NCBI RefSeq assembly: GCF_014652555.1
Contig: NZ_BMZA01000006.1
Span: forward strand, 95,237-159,236
Origin: Novosphingobium colocasiae
GTDB taxonomy: Bacteria > Pseudomonadota > Alphaproteobacteria > Sphingomonadales > Sphingomonadaceae
DNA: 64,000 bases
Reading direction: 5' to 3'
Positions 8,268 through 17,118 of the stretch are shown here, piece by piece; position 1 is the stretch's first letter, and every line of letters starts with the position of its first letter. Both the position numbers and the translations under genes were made by a program. The notes beneath the pieces were generated by a model. That model was not told the origin of the DNA. It searched no databases and saw nothing but the letters and a program-made list of their open reading frames with translations.

Positions 8268-8296
8268 TTGACTGCGTCCCCGATCGGGGACTATGG
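8268..8296 (+). promoter_or_regulatory. Candidate sigma-70 promoter of the fumarase gene
   Basis: TTGACT (8268-8273) and CTATGG (8291-8296) are separated by 17 bases, about 40 bases before the fumarase ATG. The -35 match is good and the -10 weak. It lies in the divergent gap between the Pcm-like gene and the fumarase gene. Confidence 0.4.
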
Positions 8297-8332
8297 GGGC
8301 CGCAAACCGTTCAACCCGGGAGCCCGCACGTC

Positions 8333-9856
8333 ATGGCCGAAATGGTGACCATCCGCGAAGACGACCTTATCGAAAGCGTCGCCGATGCACTGCAATATAT
8401 CAGCTACTTTCATCCGATGGACTACATCCGCGCGCTGGGTGAGGCCTACAAGGCCGAACAGGGCCCCGCCGCCAAGGACGCCATCGCCCAGATCCTGACC
8501 AACAGCCGGATGTGCGCCGAGGGTCACCGGCCGATCTGCCAGGACACCGGCATCGTCAATGTCTTCATCGAATGGGGCCAGAACTGCCGGCTGGAATCGG
8601 ACAGGTCGCTGCAGGACGTCGTCGATGAGGGCGTGCGCCGGGCCTATAACCATCCGGAAAACAAGCTGCGCGCCTCGGTGCTTGCCGATCCCGCCTTTAC
8701 CCGCCGCAACACGAAGGACAACACGCCCTGCGTGCTGTCTGTGTCGATGGTACCGGGCTCGAAGGTGTCGGTCGATGTCGCGGCCAAGGGCGGCGGCTCG
8801 GAAAACAAGTCCAAGTTCAAGATGATGAACCCCAGCGATTCGATCGTCGACTGGGTGATCGAGATGCTGCCGCAGATGGGGGCCGGCTGGTGCCCGCCCG
8901 GCATGCTGGGCATCGGCATCGGCGGCACGGCGGAGCACTGCGTCGCGCTGGCCAAGAAATCGCTGATGGAGCCGATCGACATGGCCCAGCTCAAGGAGCG
9001 CGGGCCGCAGACCGATATCGAGAAGCTGCGCGTCGAAATCTTCGACAAGGTCAACGCGCTGGGCATCGGCGCGCAGGGGCTGGGCGGGCTTTCGACCATC
9101 CTCGACGTCAAGATCCTGGATTGGCCGTGCCACGCCGCCGGCAAGCCGGTGGCGATGATCCCCAACTGCGCCGCGACCCGTCACGCGCACTTCACGCTGG
9201 ACGGATCGGGGCCACGCTTCCTCGAAACCCCCAAGCTCGATGAATGGCCGCAGGTCCACTGGACGCCGAGCGCGGCGGCGAAGAAGGTCAACCTCGACAC
9301 GCTGACCGCCGAAGAGGTGCAGAGCTGGAAGCAGGGCGATCGCCTGCTGCTGAACGGCAAGATGCTCACCGGCCGCGATGCCGCGCACAAGCGCATCGCC
9401 GACATGCTGGCGCGTGGCGAGGCGCTGCCGGTCGATTTCCGGGGCCGCGTGATCTACTATGTCGGGCCGGTCGATCCGGTGCGCGACGAAGTGGTCGGCC
9501 CCGCCGGACCGACCACCGCCACCCGCATGGATTCGTTCTCCGATACGATGCTGGACCTCGGCCTCCTCGCCAGCATCGGCAAGTCCGAGCGTGGCCCTGC
9601 GGCCACGCGCTCGATCGCCGACCACAAGTCGGCCTATCTGATGGCGGTGGGCGGTGCGGCTTACCTTGTTGCCCGCGCGATCAAGCAGGCAAAGGTCGTC
9701 GGGTTCGAGGACCTCGGCATGGAAGCGATCTACGAATTCACCGTGGAAGACATGCCGGTGACGGTCGCGGTCGATTCGGAAGGCAACAACGTCCACCAGA
9801 TCGCCCCGCTGCACTGGAAGGACAAGATCGCCAAGGAAGGCCTTCTGACTCAGTAA
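8333..9856 (+). CDS. fumA: Fumarate hydratase, class I
   Basis: A 507-residue Fe-S fumarase that interconverts fumarate and malate in the TCA cycle. The N-terminal alpha domain holds a cluster cysteine in 'HRPICQDTGIVNVF' (C69), with later conserved stretches 'WCPPGMLGIGIGG', 'GLGGLSTILDVKI' and 'PNCAATRHAHF'. The C-terminal beta domain starts near residue 365 ('GRVIYYVGPVDP') and carries 'GPTTATRMDSFSD'. Both domains and the length match single-chain class I enzymes. I chose the ATG at 8333; the longer open frame covers the divergent promoter region. It is monocistronic with its own terminator. Confidence 0.93.
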   Translation: MAEMVTIREDDLIESVADALQYISYFHPMDYIRALGEAYKAEQGPAAKDAIAQILTNSRMCAEGHRPICQDTGIVNVFIEWGQNCRLESDRSLQDVVDEGVRRAYNHPENKLRASVLADPAFTRRNTKDNTPCVLSVSMVPGSKVSVDVAAKGGGSENKSKFKMMNPSDSIVDWVIEMLPQMGAGWCPPGMLGIGIGGTAEHCVALAKKSLMEPIDMAQLKERGPQTDIEKLRVEIFDKVNALGIGAQGLGGLSTILDVKILDWPCHAAGKPVAMIPNCAATRHAHFTLDGSGPRFLETPKLDEWPQVHWTPSAAAKKVNLDTLTAEEVQSWKQGDRLLLNGKMLTGRDAAHKRIADMLARGEALPVDFRGRVIYYVGPVDPVRDEVVGPAGPTTATRMDSFSDTMLDLGLLASIGKSERGPAATRSIADHKSAYLMAVGGAAYLVARAIKQAKVVGFEDLGMEAIYEFTVEDMPVTVAVDSEGNNVHQIAPLHWKDKIAKEGLLTQ

Positions 9857-9865
9857 AAACAGGGT

Positions 9866-9890
9866 GGCCCGGCTTGCGTGCAGCCGGGCC
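9866..9890 (+). terminator. Hairpin terminator after fumarase
   Basis: GGCCCGGCT / AGCCGGGCC arms (9 bp, 7-base loop) begin 10 bases after the fumarase stop, with a short CACCTT tail. The position and stem strength support termination. Confidence 0.55.
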
Positions 9891-9982
9891 GTCACCTTCG
9901 TCCGGCGTGTTTCGACCAAGCGCCGATTCCGCCCGACCGGGGAACTGGCGCAAGACCCGTGTTTCGCGCTATCCCGGCGGCA

Positions 9983-11383
9983 ATGACGGTCGACCAGAAC
10001 ACCAACACCCCCCGCGTTCCCACCAGGCTGGTCGTGCTGTCGCTGGTGGCGCTATGGGCCTGCTACTTCGTTGTCGCCACCTTGCGCGGCGCGTTCCTCG
10101 GCCTTGATCTGGGTTGGGACATTGTCTCGCGGCGGCTGACGATCTGCGTCCTGTCGCTGTTCACGATGCTGGCGGTCTGGCCGCTGCTGCAATTGCTTGA
10201 ACGCCGACCGCCGTGGCTGCGGCTGGCAGTCGTGGTCACCGGCGCGCTGCCGCTGGCGCTCCTGCTCAGTGTCATCAACAATTCGGTGTTCGCCGAAATC
10301 GATGCGCGGATGGCTAGTCCCGATGAAGCGGCCGCCGCCGCCGACGAGGAGGCCGAAAGGGAGGAAGGCAAGGTCCGCATAGAGCGGGATGAAAGCGGCA
10401 ACCTGCTGGTCGATGTGCCGGGCGTGACCATCATCCGCACGCCCAAGGCCCCGGCCCCGCCTGTCCCGCCCGTGCCACCTTCGGGAGACAGCGCCACGCC
10501 GCCGCCGATTCCGGCCCTGCCCGACGTGCCGTCTGAAGCGGAAACGCCGTCCAAAGGCACCCAGCGGATCGAAATCCACACCGGCAAGACCACGCACACC
10601 GTGGTCAAAGCCAAGGACGAAGGCTGGTTCGAAATCGTCGATGCCGCCTTCAGCCGCTATTTCCTCGTCCTCGCCTGGGCCGCGCTTTATTTCGCCTTCG
10701 CCAAGGCCGAGGAAGCACGCGCCGCCGAACATCGCGAGGGGGAATTCCGGCGCGCGGCAGCGGCAGCGGAACTGCGATCACTGCGCTATCAGGTGAACCC
10801 GCACTTCCTGTTCAACACGCTGAATTCGCTGTCGGCGCTGGTGCTGACCAACCGGCACGACGATGCCGAGCGGATGATCCAGACCCTTTCCAACTTCTAT
10901 CGCCGCACGCTGACCGGCGATCCCACCAGCGACCTGACGCTGGCGGACGAGGTGGAACTGCAGAAGCTCTACCTCGCGATCGAGGCGGTGCGCTTCCCCG
11001 ATCGCTTGCGCACGCAATTCGATATCGATCCCGCGCTGGGGGCGGCGATGGTGCCGGGCATGATCCTGCAGCCGCTGGTGGAAAATTCGGTCAAGTACGC
11101 GGTCGCCGCCAGCCAGGCACCGGTGACGATCTCGATCACGGCACGGCAATCGCGCCTCGGCGGGATCGACTATCTCGATCTCAGTGTCAGTGACGACGGT
11201 CCCGGCCGCCCCGGCGAAGGCGACAAGCCCGGCTTCGGCATCGGCCTCGGCAACGTCCGCGATCGCCTGCGCGCGCGCTATGGCGCTGCTGCCAAGGTGC
11301 GCTTCGGCCAGCGGCCCGAAGGCGGATTTGCCACCATGCTCACCCTGCCGCTTGAATGGAACGGCGCAAACGGGCACTCCTGA
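9983..11383 (+). CDS. LytS/YehU-type sensor histidine kinase
   Basis: A 466-residue inner-membrane kinase. There are about two N-terminal membrane helices (residues ~17-80), a long periplasmic or linker part with a proline-rich segment (~150-185), and another helix near 225-240. The His_kinase (PF06580) box 'LRYQVNPHFLFNTLNSL' has phosphoacceptor H274. The HATPase domain has 'QPLVENSVKYAV' and 'GFGIGLGNVRDRL'. The partner is the LytTR response regulator 88 bases downstream. The ligand is unknown. The ATG at 9983 precedes 'MTVDQNTNTPRVPTRL'; the longer frame starts in the fumarase terminator region. Confidence 0.9.
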   Translation: MTVDQNTNTPRVPTRLVVLSLVALWACYFVVATLRGAFLGLDLGWDIVSRRLTICVLSLFTMLAVWPLLQLLERRPPWLRLAVVVTGALPLALLLSVINNSVFAEIDARMASPDEAAAAADEEAEREEGKVRIERDESGNLLVDVPGVTIIRTPKAPAPPVPPVPPSGDSATPPPIPALPDVPSEAETPSKGTQRIEIHTGKTTHTVVKAKDEGWFEIVDAAFSRYFLVLAWAALYFAFAKAEEARAAEHREGEFRRAAAAAELRSLRYQVNPHFLFNTLNSLSALVLTNRHDDAERMIQTLSNFYRRTLTGDPTSDLTLADEVELQKLYLAIEAVRFPDRLRTQFDIDPALGAAMVPGMILQPLVENSVKYAVAASQAPVTISITARQSRLGGIDYLDLSVSDDGPGRPGEGDKPGFGIGLGNVRDRLRARYGAAAKVRFGQRPEGGFATMLTLPLEWNGANGHS

Positions 11384-11470
11384 GCCCGGTTAGAGCCAAG
11401 CGCGTAAGATCTGAATCACTTGTGGCGCAGATTGAACGCACGATGCTCCAGGTTACGGGAGTTTGTCCGG

Positions 11471-12202
11471 GTGCTGCGAACCCTGATCGTCGATGACGAA
11501 CCGCTCGCGGTGGAACGGTTGCAGGTCATCTGCGCCCGGCAGGACGGCGTGCAGGTGGTGGGCACCGCCAGCGACGGCGAAAGCGCGCTGCGGCTGGTCG
11601 CGGCCCTGGAACCCGATCTGGTGCTGCTTGATCTGACCATGCCGGGGATCGATGGCCTCACCGTCGCCCGCCGCCTGTCCGACCAGGCCGAGGCTCCGGC
11701 GCTGATCTTCGTCACCGCGCACGATGAATTCGCGGTCGAAGCGTTCGATCTCGATGCGGTCGATTATGTCCTGAAGCCGGTCGCGCCCGATCGCCTCGCC
11801 CGCGCCGTCAGCCGCGTCCAGGCCCGCCGCAGCGGCGCGCCGGTCATGGCAGAGCCCGAGCAGGAAGCCTGCTGGCTCACCGAATTCTGGGTCCCCCACC
11901 GCTCCGAACTGATCCGCATCGCCGCCGAAACCGTCCGCCGCATCGACGCCGAGCGTGACTATGTAAGGCTCCACACCGGCGATCAGAGCTACCTTATGCT
12001 CCAGACGATCACCGGCCTGGAGGAAAAGCTCGACCCCGAGCGCTTCATCCGCATCCACCGCAGTTGCATCCTCAACCGCGATACCGTCACCGGCCTGCGC
12101 CACGATGGCGTAGGCGTATGGTCCGCCGAAACCGCAGACGGCGAAGCGCTGCGGATCGGCCGGACGTATCTGCCGGCGGTGAAGAAGATGGCAGGGCGGT
12201 AG
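11471..12202 (+). CDS. LytTR-family response regulator
   Basis: A 243-residue regulator. The N-terminal receiver domain begins 'LRTLIVDDEPLAVERLQ', has phosphoacceptor D54 in 'LVLLDLTMPG' and ends near residue 120 ('DYVLKPVAPDRLARAV'). The C-terminal LytTR DNA-binding domain covers about 145-240 ('RIDAERDYVRLHTGD', 'FIRIHRSCILNRD'). LytTR proteins bind direct repeats upstream of targets; no such target is obvious here. I start at GTG 11471, where the receiver domain begins; a longer frame would start at 11420. It pairs with the preceding sensor kinase. Confidence 0.88.
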   Translation: MLRTLIVDDEPLAVERLQVICARQDGVQVVGTASDGESALRLVAALEPDLVLLDLTMPGIDGLTVARRLSDQAEAPALIFVTAHDEFAVEAFDLDAVDYVLKPVAPDRLARAVSRVQARRSGAPVMAEPEQEACWLTEFWVPHRSELIRIAAETVRRIDAERDYVRLHTGDQSYLMLQTITGLEEKLDPERFIRIHRSCILNRDTVTGLRHDGVGVWSAETADGEALRIGRTYLPAVKKMAGR

Positions 12203-12224
12203 ACTTCATCGTCTCCCGATTGGT

Positions 12225-12375
12225 CATGCTGAACTTGTTTCAGCATCCATCGGGCCGCCTTGCCGGTGTTCGGCATGGTGCGCGACCTTGCGTTTCGGCT
12301 GCGTGACCGCGAGGCGGCGCACCACCGAAGCGGCGGGGCCAACGGCCTGATGGGCCCTGAACCAAGTTCAGGGCG
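12225..12375. repeat. Intergenic repeat module A, copy 2 (inverted)
   Basis: Reverse-complement copy of 3541-3694, ending in the same two small palindromes (12228-12244 and 12355-12373). It lies just after the LytTR gene, followed at once by module B copy 3. The A-B pairing is therefore preserved in both places, as if they move or spread as a composite. Confidence 0.75.
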
Positions 12376-12424
12376 ACGATTTATTGGAAGGATGGCTGTG
12401 CCTTTGGCCGGCCGGTGGCGAAAA

Positions 12425-12577
12425 TGGTTCACGCGGAGGCGCGGAGGCGCAGAGGTGTTGCGCTTGGCGCAGCGCTGCATCCTTATTCAACGGGGCGTTT
12501 GCCTCCACGTTGAGGGTGAGCAGAATCTTGCGGCACTCACCAAGTTCTCTGCGCCTCCGCGCCTCCGCGTGAATCAT
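12425..12577. repeat. Intergenic repeat module B, copy 3 (inverted)
   Basis: Arms of GCGGAGGCG/CGCCTCCGC units at about 12425-12453 and 12548-12577 enclose an interior matching module B copy 2 in reverse. No gene is visible between 12203 and 13002; the space is repeats A, B and C plus a terminator. Confidence 0.75.
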
Positions 12578-12732
12578 TCTTACTGATCTTTTCTTCCTGG
12601 TCTTTGCATGCGCCCATGCCCGGCGCGATCCGGATCGCGCCCTTTCCTACAACCTGCGCTTTGAGGCATGATCCACCCCGGTTCTTCTCATGGTCATCGG
12701 CAGATTCCGGCGGTCTGAGAGCGTTTTTGGCC

Positions 12733-12832
12733 TGCACAGTGTAACTTTCGCATTTCGTACATAGAAAGTTGAAAAAACTAGATAAAATCGGAAAAACGAA
12801 AGTTACACAGTGTAACCTTTGTAACTTTCGCC
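12733..12832. repeat. Repeat module C, copy 1 (GTTACAC palindrome element)
   Basis: An AT-richer ~100-base element. The left end carries GTGTAACTTTCGCA; the right end carries the palindrome GTTACACAGTGTAAC (12802-12816) followed by CTTTGTAA. A reverse-oriented copy with the same ends but a diverged middle is at 17847-17946. Conserved ends with a variable middle suggest either a small mobile element or a pair of protein-binding sites. Confidence 0.65.
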
Positions 12833-12850
12833 CCGGCGGCCGGGCCAAGG

Positions 12851-12885
12851 AAAAAGGCCGCCCGGCGGATTGCCGGACGGCCTTT
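12851..12885 (-). terminator. Rho-independent terminator downstream of the UrcA gene
   Basis: On the minus strand an AAAGGCCG/CGGCCTTT stem extended by CCGGC/GCCGG (one unpaired base each side) is followed by a T-run (CGGCCTTTTT). It lies about 120 bases after the UrcA stop and is one of the clearest terminators in the window. Confidence 0.7.
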
Positions 12886-13002
12886 CAAGTCTGGTCACGC
12901 ATGCCTTCTTCGGGGACACTCCATGGACGGCGGCGGGGCTGCGACGAAGCGGGGGGTAAGGGTCGTCAGCCGGTCCCGGTCGCCGGAAGCGTTGGCCGCG
13001 GA

Positions 13003-13314
13003 TCAGCCGCCCAGGCGGGCGTTGTTGACCTTTTCGGCGATCGCGGTGCGGGTCCGGCTCGAAACGCCGGCGTAGCACTGGCGCGATTCGGCGCTGGGAA
13101 TGCGGGTGCCGGTGGTCACATCGTCCATGCCGCAGACCGAGCGGGCGGCCTTGTCGATCCGGTGTTCGAGGGTGCGCTGGCCCTCGGCGCTCGACAGGTC
13201 GAGGTCCTTGAACGAGACGGCGATGCTCTTGCCGGCGGGTTCGGCGGCGAACGAAGGGGCGGCGGCAGCAACGAGAGCGGCGGCGATCGTGGCGATGGCG
13301 AAAGTGCGGGTCAT
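13003..13314 (-). CDS. UrcA family protein
   Basis: A 103-residue exported protein. The signal peptide is residues 1-23 ('IAAALVAAAAPSFAAEP'), followed by the UrcA pattern: 'SIAVSFKDLDLSSAEGQRTLEHRIDKAARSVCG' is its core, with a second cysteine in 'SRQCYAG' suggesting a disulfide. UrcA proteins are common and often multicopy in sphingomonads and Caulobacter; their function is unknown. The start codon is preceded by AGGAGGAC, a strong ribosome site. It is monocistronic with a clear terminator. Confidence 0.88.
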   Translation of the reverse strand: MTRTFAIATIAAALVAAAAPSFAAEPAGKSIAVSFKDLDLSSAEGQRTLEHRIDKAARSVCGMDDVTTGTRIPSAESRQCYAGVSSRTRTAIAEKVNNARLGG

Positions 13315-13592
13315 GTCAAAGTCCTCCTCTGGTCGATCGCCGCTGCGGGGGGTGTTGCGGGGGCAGGCGATCGGTGTGAAGCCTGTTTGGCGGCAATCGC
13401 GTGCCGCTTCACGCGAAGGTCGATCTGTCGCCGAACCGGCTCGACCAAGGACAAGCGGCTGCCACGAACGACATCTGGGCACGACGAACGACATGCCGGC
13501 GGCGGCGCGCACAGACTTGCGGGCGAATCGCGTGGGGCGCATAGTGCGCCGGAACTTCCCCGGTTCTGTCCTCGCACGCGGATTTTGCGTTC

Positions 13593-13871
13593 ATGGTCCT
13601 GTTCATTGTCTTCCTGCTGGGCATCGCCAACTTCGCCGCGCACAAGGCGGTGCTGGAAAGCGGCCATCCGATCATCACGCGCATGGCGTTCCTGTTCGGA
13701 CGCGACGGCCTGCGCCCCAGCCTGCTGATCGAATTCGCGGTGCTGCTGGCGGTGATGGCGCTCATCAATGTGGCCGCGCCGGCCAGCGCACCCGGTCTTA
13801 CCCTGTTCTACGCGCTCTATTCGCTCGGCAATCTGGTATCCGCCTGGATGGTCCTGCGCGGCCGGGTATAG
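13593..13871 (+). CDS. Small integral membrane protein (92 aa)
   Basis: Three hydrophobic segments (about residues 2-15, 46-62 and 65-85) separated by a short charged loop 'FGRDGLRPS'. There is no signal cleavage site or known motif. It precedes the diacylglycerol-kinase-like gene by 95 bases on the same strand and could share its promoter. A conserved sphingomonad-type hypothetical by appearance; function not assignable. Confidence 0.65.
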   Translation: MVLFIVFLLGIANFAAHKAVLESGHPIITRMAFLFGRDGLRPSLLIEFAVLLAVMALINVAAPASAPGLTLFYALYSLGNLVSAWMVLRGRV

Positions 13872-13966
13872 CGACAGGGAACCTGCGCCGCCGCGCCCGG
13901 TTCCTCCGCAAGAACCGGCATTTTTCCGCCAACCAGGCCGCAGGGCCCCCGCGACAAGGAACCGAC

Positions 13967-14842
13967 ATGGACCACGCCCGCACCTCGCCCCGGATCTGGC
14001 TGGTTCGCAACCCGGCCAGCGGCAGCAACGACGAAGACGCCTGCGCGACGCTGAAGGCGGCTTTTGCCGAGGCCGGGCTCGATCTGGCGCGCGAAATCCT
14101 CTTTCCCGACGACCCCGCCCCGTCACCGGATCGGCTCGATGAAGCCTCGGTCGATATCCTCGCGGTGTTTGCCGGCGATGGCACAACCCATGCCGTGCTC
14201 GGCGCGGTGCAAGGCTGGGGCGGGGCGGTGCTGGTGCTGCCCGGCGGCACGCAGAACCTCTTGTCCAAGCGGTTGCACGGCGATGTTCCGCCGGGCGAGA
14301 TCGTCGGCCGGGTCGGGGGTGGGGAAGGGCGGCGGATCCGCCCCCCGGTGCTGCATACGCGGCATGGCGATGGCTATGCCGATATGCTGGCGGGGCCCGG
14401 CGCGGTATGGTCCGATGTCCGCGAGGCGATGCGCGAGGCCAATCTCATGGAACTGGTCAGCACCACCACGGAGGCGATCGCCCGTACTACCCAGGGGCCG
14501 CGCGTCATCTGCGACGGTGTCGACGGCGGCCGTGAGGACGGCTATGCGGCGATCAATGTGACCCCGCTCGACGCCGGCCTTGAAACCAATGGCTACTATG
14601 CCGATACGCTGGGCGATCTCGCCGGGCAGGGGCTGGCCATGCTGGGGCGCAACTTCCGCGAAGGGCCGCACGATGAGCTGGGCCATCACCGGACGCTGCA
14701 CTTGCGCAGCACCACCGGCGAGCCGATGGAACTGCTGATCGATGGCGAACCGTTCGACGGTGCGGCTGAGGAAGTGGTGGAACTGGCGCCGTCGCGCGTC
14801 GATATGCTGGCGACTTGCCCCCAAGCCGGGCCCGCGACCTGA
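13967..14842 (+). CDS. Diacylglycerol kinase-catalytic-domain (lipid kinase-like) protein
   Basis: A 291-residue cytoplasmic protein of the DAGK/YegS/NAD-kinase superfamily. The N-terminus 'IWLVRNPASGSND' is the family's opening strand and loop, and 'LAVFAGDGTTHAVLGAV' is the nucleotide-binding GDGT motif. The C-terminal part is the beta-sandwich lid. Members phosphorylate lipids or sphingoid bases; the substrate here is unknown. The downstream metallophosphoesterase begins 10 bases after its stop, so the two form an operon, perhaps acting on the same lipid or phosphoester pool. Confidence 0.8.
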   Translation: MDHARTSPRIWLVRNPASGSNDEDACATLKAAFAEAGLDLAREILFPDDPAPSPDRLDEASVDILAVFAGDGTTHAVLGAVQGWGGAVLVLPGGTQNLLSKRLHGDVPPGEIVGRVGGGEGRRIRPPVLHTRHGDGYADMLAGPGAVWSDVREAMREANLMELVSTTTEAIARTTQGPRVICDGVDGGREDGYAAINVTPLDAGLETNGYYADTLGDLAGQGLAMLGRNFREGPHDELGHHRTLHLRSTTGEPMELLIDGEPFDGAAEEVVELAPSRVDMLATCPQAGPAT

Positions 14843-14852
14843 AGGACCCTTG

Positions 14853-15719
14853 ATGACAGAGCGCCCGATCCGGCTGTTCCATATCAGCGATATCCATTTC
14901 GGGCTGGAAGATGCGCGCGCGATCCGTTGGGCGCAGGATGCGGTGGCGGATGAACGGCCCGACGCGGTGATCATCACCGGCGATCTGACGATGCGCGCGC
15001 GCAGCCGCGAATTCACCGCTGCCTGCCACTGGATCCAGGCGCTGGACGTGCCGGTCTCGGTCGAGGTCGGCAACCACGACATCCCCTATTTCAACCTGTA
15101 TGAGCGCTTCTTCGCGCCCTACCGCCGCTTTCGCGCGATCGAGCATCTGGTGGAGGCGGAGATCGATCTGCCGGGGCTGGCGATCGTCCCGCTCAAGACC
15201 ACGACGCGGGCGCAATGGCAGCGTTTTCCGTGGTCCAACGGCTGGGTGACCGCGGCGGCGCTGCAACAGACGCTCACGGCGATCGACGCGCTGCCCGCCG
15301 GCACCCGCGCGCTGGTGGCTTGCCACCATCCGCTGCCCGAGCGGCGCGAAAAGGACGGCAAGCTGCTGACTATCAACGGTGACCATGCGATGGCGGCGCT
15401 GGCAGGGCGCAATGTGCTGGCGGTGCTGTCCGGCCATATCCACGATCCGTTCGACCTGACGGCGCAAACGGAGCAGGGGCCGCTGCGGATGATCGGCGCG
15501 GGCACGCTGTCGCGGCGGATTCGCTCCACCCCGCCCAGTTTCAACGAACTGGTGGTCATCGGCGATACGGTGCGGGTGACCGCGCGCAATCTGGAACAGG
15601 TGCACACTGCGGACATGCAGATCCCGGCGCTGCCTGAAAACGCGCTGCCGCCACGTGAGCCGGGCGAGCCGGTGGCCCCGGTCGCGCATGTCCCGGCTGT
15701 CGATCCGCCGGTGCACTGA
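14853..15719 (+). CDS. Calcineurin-like metallophosphoesterase
   Basis: A 288-residue two-metal phosphoesterase. The metal-binding motifs are complete and ordered: 'HISDIHFG' (D-x-H), 'ITGDLT' (GD), 'EVGNHDIPYFN' (GNHD), 'ACHHPLP' (H) and 'LSGHIHDPF' (GHxH). It resembles CpdA/UDP-diacylglucosamine pyrophosphatase-like members but cannot be assigned to one substrate. The last ~25 residues are a proline-rich tail. It is coupled to the DAGK-like gene upstream, and transcription ends at the strong hairpin at 15744-15778. Confidence 0.85.
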   Translation: MTERPIRLFHISDIHFGLEDARAIRWAQDAVADERPDAVIITGDLTMRARSREFTAACHWIQALDVPVSVEVGNHDIPYFNLYERFFAPYRRFRAIEHLVEAEIDLPGLAIVPLKTTTRAQWQRFPWSNGWVTAAALQQTLTAIDALPAGTRALVACHHPLPERREKDGKLLTINGDHAMAALAGRNVLAVLSGHIHDPFDLTAQTEQGPLRMIGAGTLSRRIRSTPPSFNELVVIGDTVRVTARNLEQVHTADMQIPALPENALPPREPGEPVAPVAHVPAVDPPVH

Positions 15720-15743
15720 TCCGCCCCGGCCTTGCCGAACGGA

Positions 15744-15778
15744 AAAGGGCCGCGCCGGACATGCCGACGCGGCCCTTT
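15744..15778. terminator. Bidirectional terminator
   Basis: AAAGGGCCGCG / CGCGGCCCTTT arms (11 bp, 13-base loop) sit between the convergent metallophosphoesterase and GIN-domain genes. They end in T-runs on both strands, so the hairpin should serve both. Confidence 0.75.
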
Positions 15779-15810
15779 CCTTGCGGGGGCCGTCTTGTGC
15801 TCAGGGACGA

Positions 15811-16527
15811 TCAGTAATCGTGATCGATCGAGCCGATGCCGTAGACGTTGCTGCGCAGAACCTGGGGCTTGCGGTGCAGCGATACCGAACCGACGCCGCG
15901 AATCTCCACATCGGCGAGATGGCGCGGCGCAATGTCCACGCTGCCGGCACCATCGACGCGCACGGTCGCGTCATCGCCTTCGACATCGGCAAGATCGAAG
16001 CTCCCCGCGCCCCGGGCATTGACCACCATCCGGCGCACCTTGCCCGAAGCGTCGAGCGAGACGGCACCATCGGCATCGATCCGCAGATCCTCCTGGTCGA
16101 GCCCGGCCAGGGTCACGTCGGCCGGGGCATCGAGGGCGAGGGCAGGGACCTGCGGGGCATAGAGCGTGACATGCAGGGTGCGATCGAGCTTCCCGCCGCC
16201 GCGCAGCGAAAGCCGTCCGTCCTTCCATGCCAGCCGTTCCACGGCAGCGGCGGGGCCGGCGATCTCGAGCCGGGCCTGGTCGCCCCGGGCGAATTCCAGG
16301 CTGACCGGGACGGCGATGGCCACCGTCTTGCCCGGATCGAGCGGCAGGTTGATCCGCTTGCGGGGGCCGTGCTCCTCGTGACCATCATCGTCGATGGTCC
16401 ATTCGAACCCGTCGCCGCTGGCGATCTGGTCGTGGAGGGTCTTGCCGCCGACCAGCCAGGCGGCGGAGAAGGCAAGCACGGCAAGCACCATGCCACTGGC
16501 GAAAACGATGAGCAGTTTCCTGACCAT
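15811..16527 (-). CDS. GIN-domain (DUF2807-like) exported protein
   Basis: A 238-residue protein with one N-terminal membrane anchor (about residues 4-25), then an acidic stretch and a beta-helical GIN domain of short repeats ending 'GAGSFDLADV', 'GAGSVDIAP' and 'GVGSVSLHRKP'. The domain is of the 'putative auto-transporter adhesin head' type and lies in the periplasm or on the surface. It is the last gene of the PadR-DUF1700-GIN operon, an association I recall from many bacteria where PadR controls envelope-stress genes. Molecular function unknown. Confidence 0.75.
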   Translation of the reverse strand: MVRKLLIVFASGMVLAVLAFSAAWLVGGKTLHDQIASGDGFEWTIDDDGHEEHGPRKRINLPLDPGKTVAIAVPVSLEFARGDQARLEIAGPAAAVERLAWKDGRLSLRGGGKLDRTLHVTLYAPQVPALALDAPADVTLAGLDQEDLRIDADGAVSLDASGKVRRMVVNARGAGSFDLADVEGDDATVRVDGAGSVDIAPRHLADVEIRGVGSVSLHRKPQVLRSNVYGIGSIDHDY

Positions 16528-16539
16528 GGGTATGACTCC

Positions 16540-17118
16540 TCAGGCCCGCGCCGGATCGGCGGGGTGGATGGCGGGTTCGATGACCCGATAGTGAAGGCGG
16601 CCGAACCACATCAGGGCGTTGACCACCCAGATGCCGACCAGCGTGAGCAGCGCTCCGGCTCCGACAGCGGCGGCCATCAGCCCGAGCCCCGCGAAAACGG
16701 CCACGAAGGCACCACCGGGAAAGCCGCTGAACGGCCCGGCGATCATCACGAAGCCGCCGGCGATGAAGATGGCGACCACCGCCACGAACAGGCCGAACAT
16801 CACGCCCAGAACCGGCAGCACGATCGGCAGCAGGATCAGGATGTCGATCGTGGCGAGCCCCATGAAGGCCAGCACGGCGGCCCACGCCGAGGACGGGGTG
16901 CGGTCGCTCTGCCAGTTGCGGATGCCCGCTTCCAGCCGCAGCTCGCGCGCCAGCCGGCCCGGATTGCCGAGCGCTTCGGCGACTTCGGCTTCGGAGCGCC
17001 CTTCGGCCAGCGCGGCATCGAAGTGGGCGTCATAGTCCGCGACGATATCGGCCAGATCGGCTTCGGGAATGCCTTTCAGGCCGGCCTTGAGGCGGCGGAT
17101 AAATTCGTTACGCGTCAT
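16540..17118 (-). CDS. DUF1700 (HAAS-domain) membrane protein
   Basis: A 192-residue protein. The N-terminal ~80 residues are the helical HAAS region ('MTRNEFIRRLKAGLKGIPEADLADIV' opening, then 'EVAEALGNPGRLARELRLE'), followed by about four hydrophobic helices (residues ~98-185). DUF1700 proteins typically sit next to PadR regulators, as here: its start overlaps the PadR stop by 11 bases. It is likely an inner-membrane partner of the GIN-domain protein; its activity is unknown. Confidence 0.82.
   Translation of the reverse strand: MTRNEFIRRLKAGLKGIPEADLADIVADYDAHFDAALAEGRSEAEVAEALGNPGRLARELRLEAGIRNWQSDRTPSSAWAAVLAFMGLATIDILILLPIVLPVLGVMFGLFVAVVAIFIAGGFVMIAGPFSGFPGGAFVAVFAGLGLMAAAVGAGALLTLVGIWVVNALMWFGRLHYRVIEPAIHPADPARA

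Noticed and set aside
8291..9919. Long minus-strand frame across the fumarase gene
   Set aside because: It is antisense to a fully conserved class I fumarase and has the Arg/His/Asp-rich composition produced by GC-rich antisense frames.
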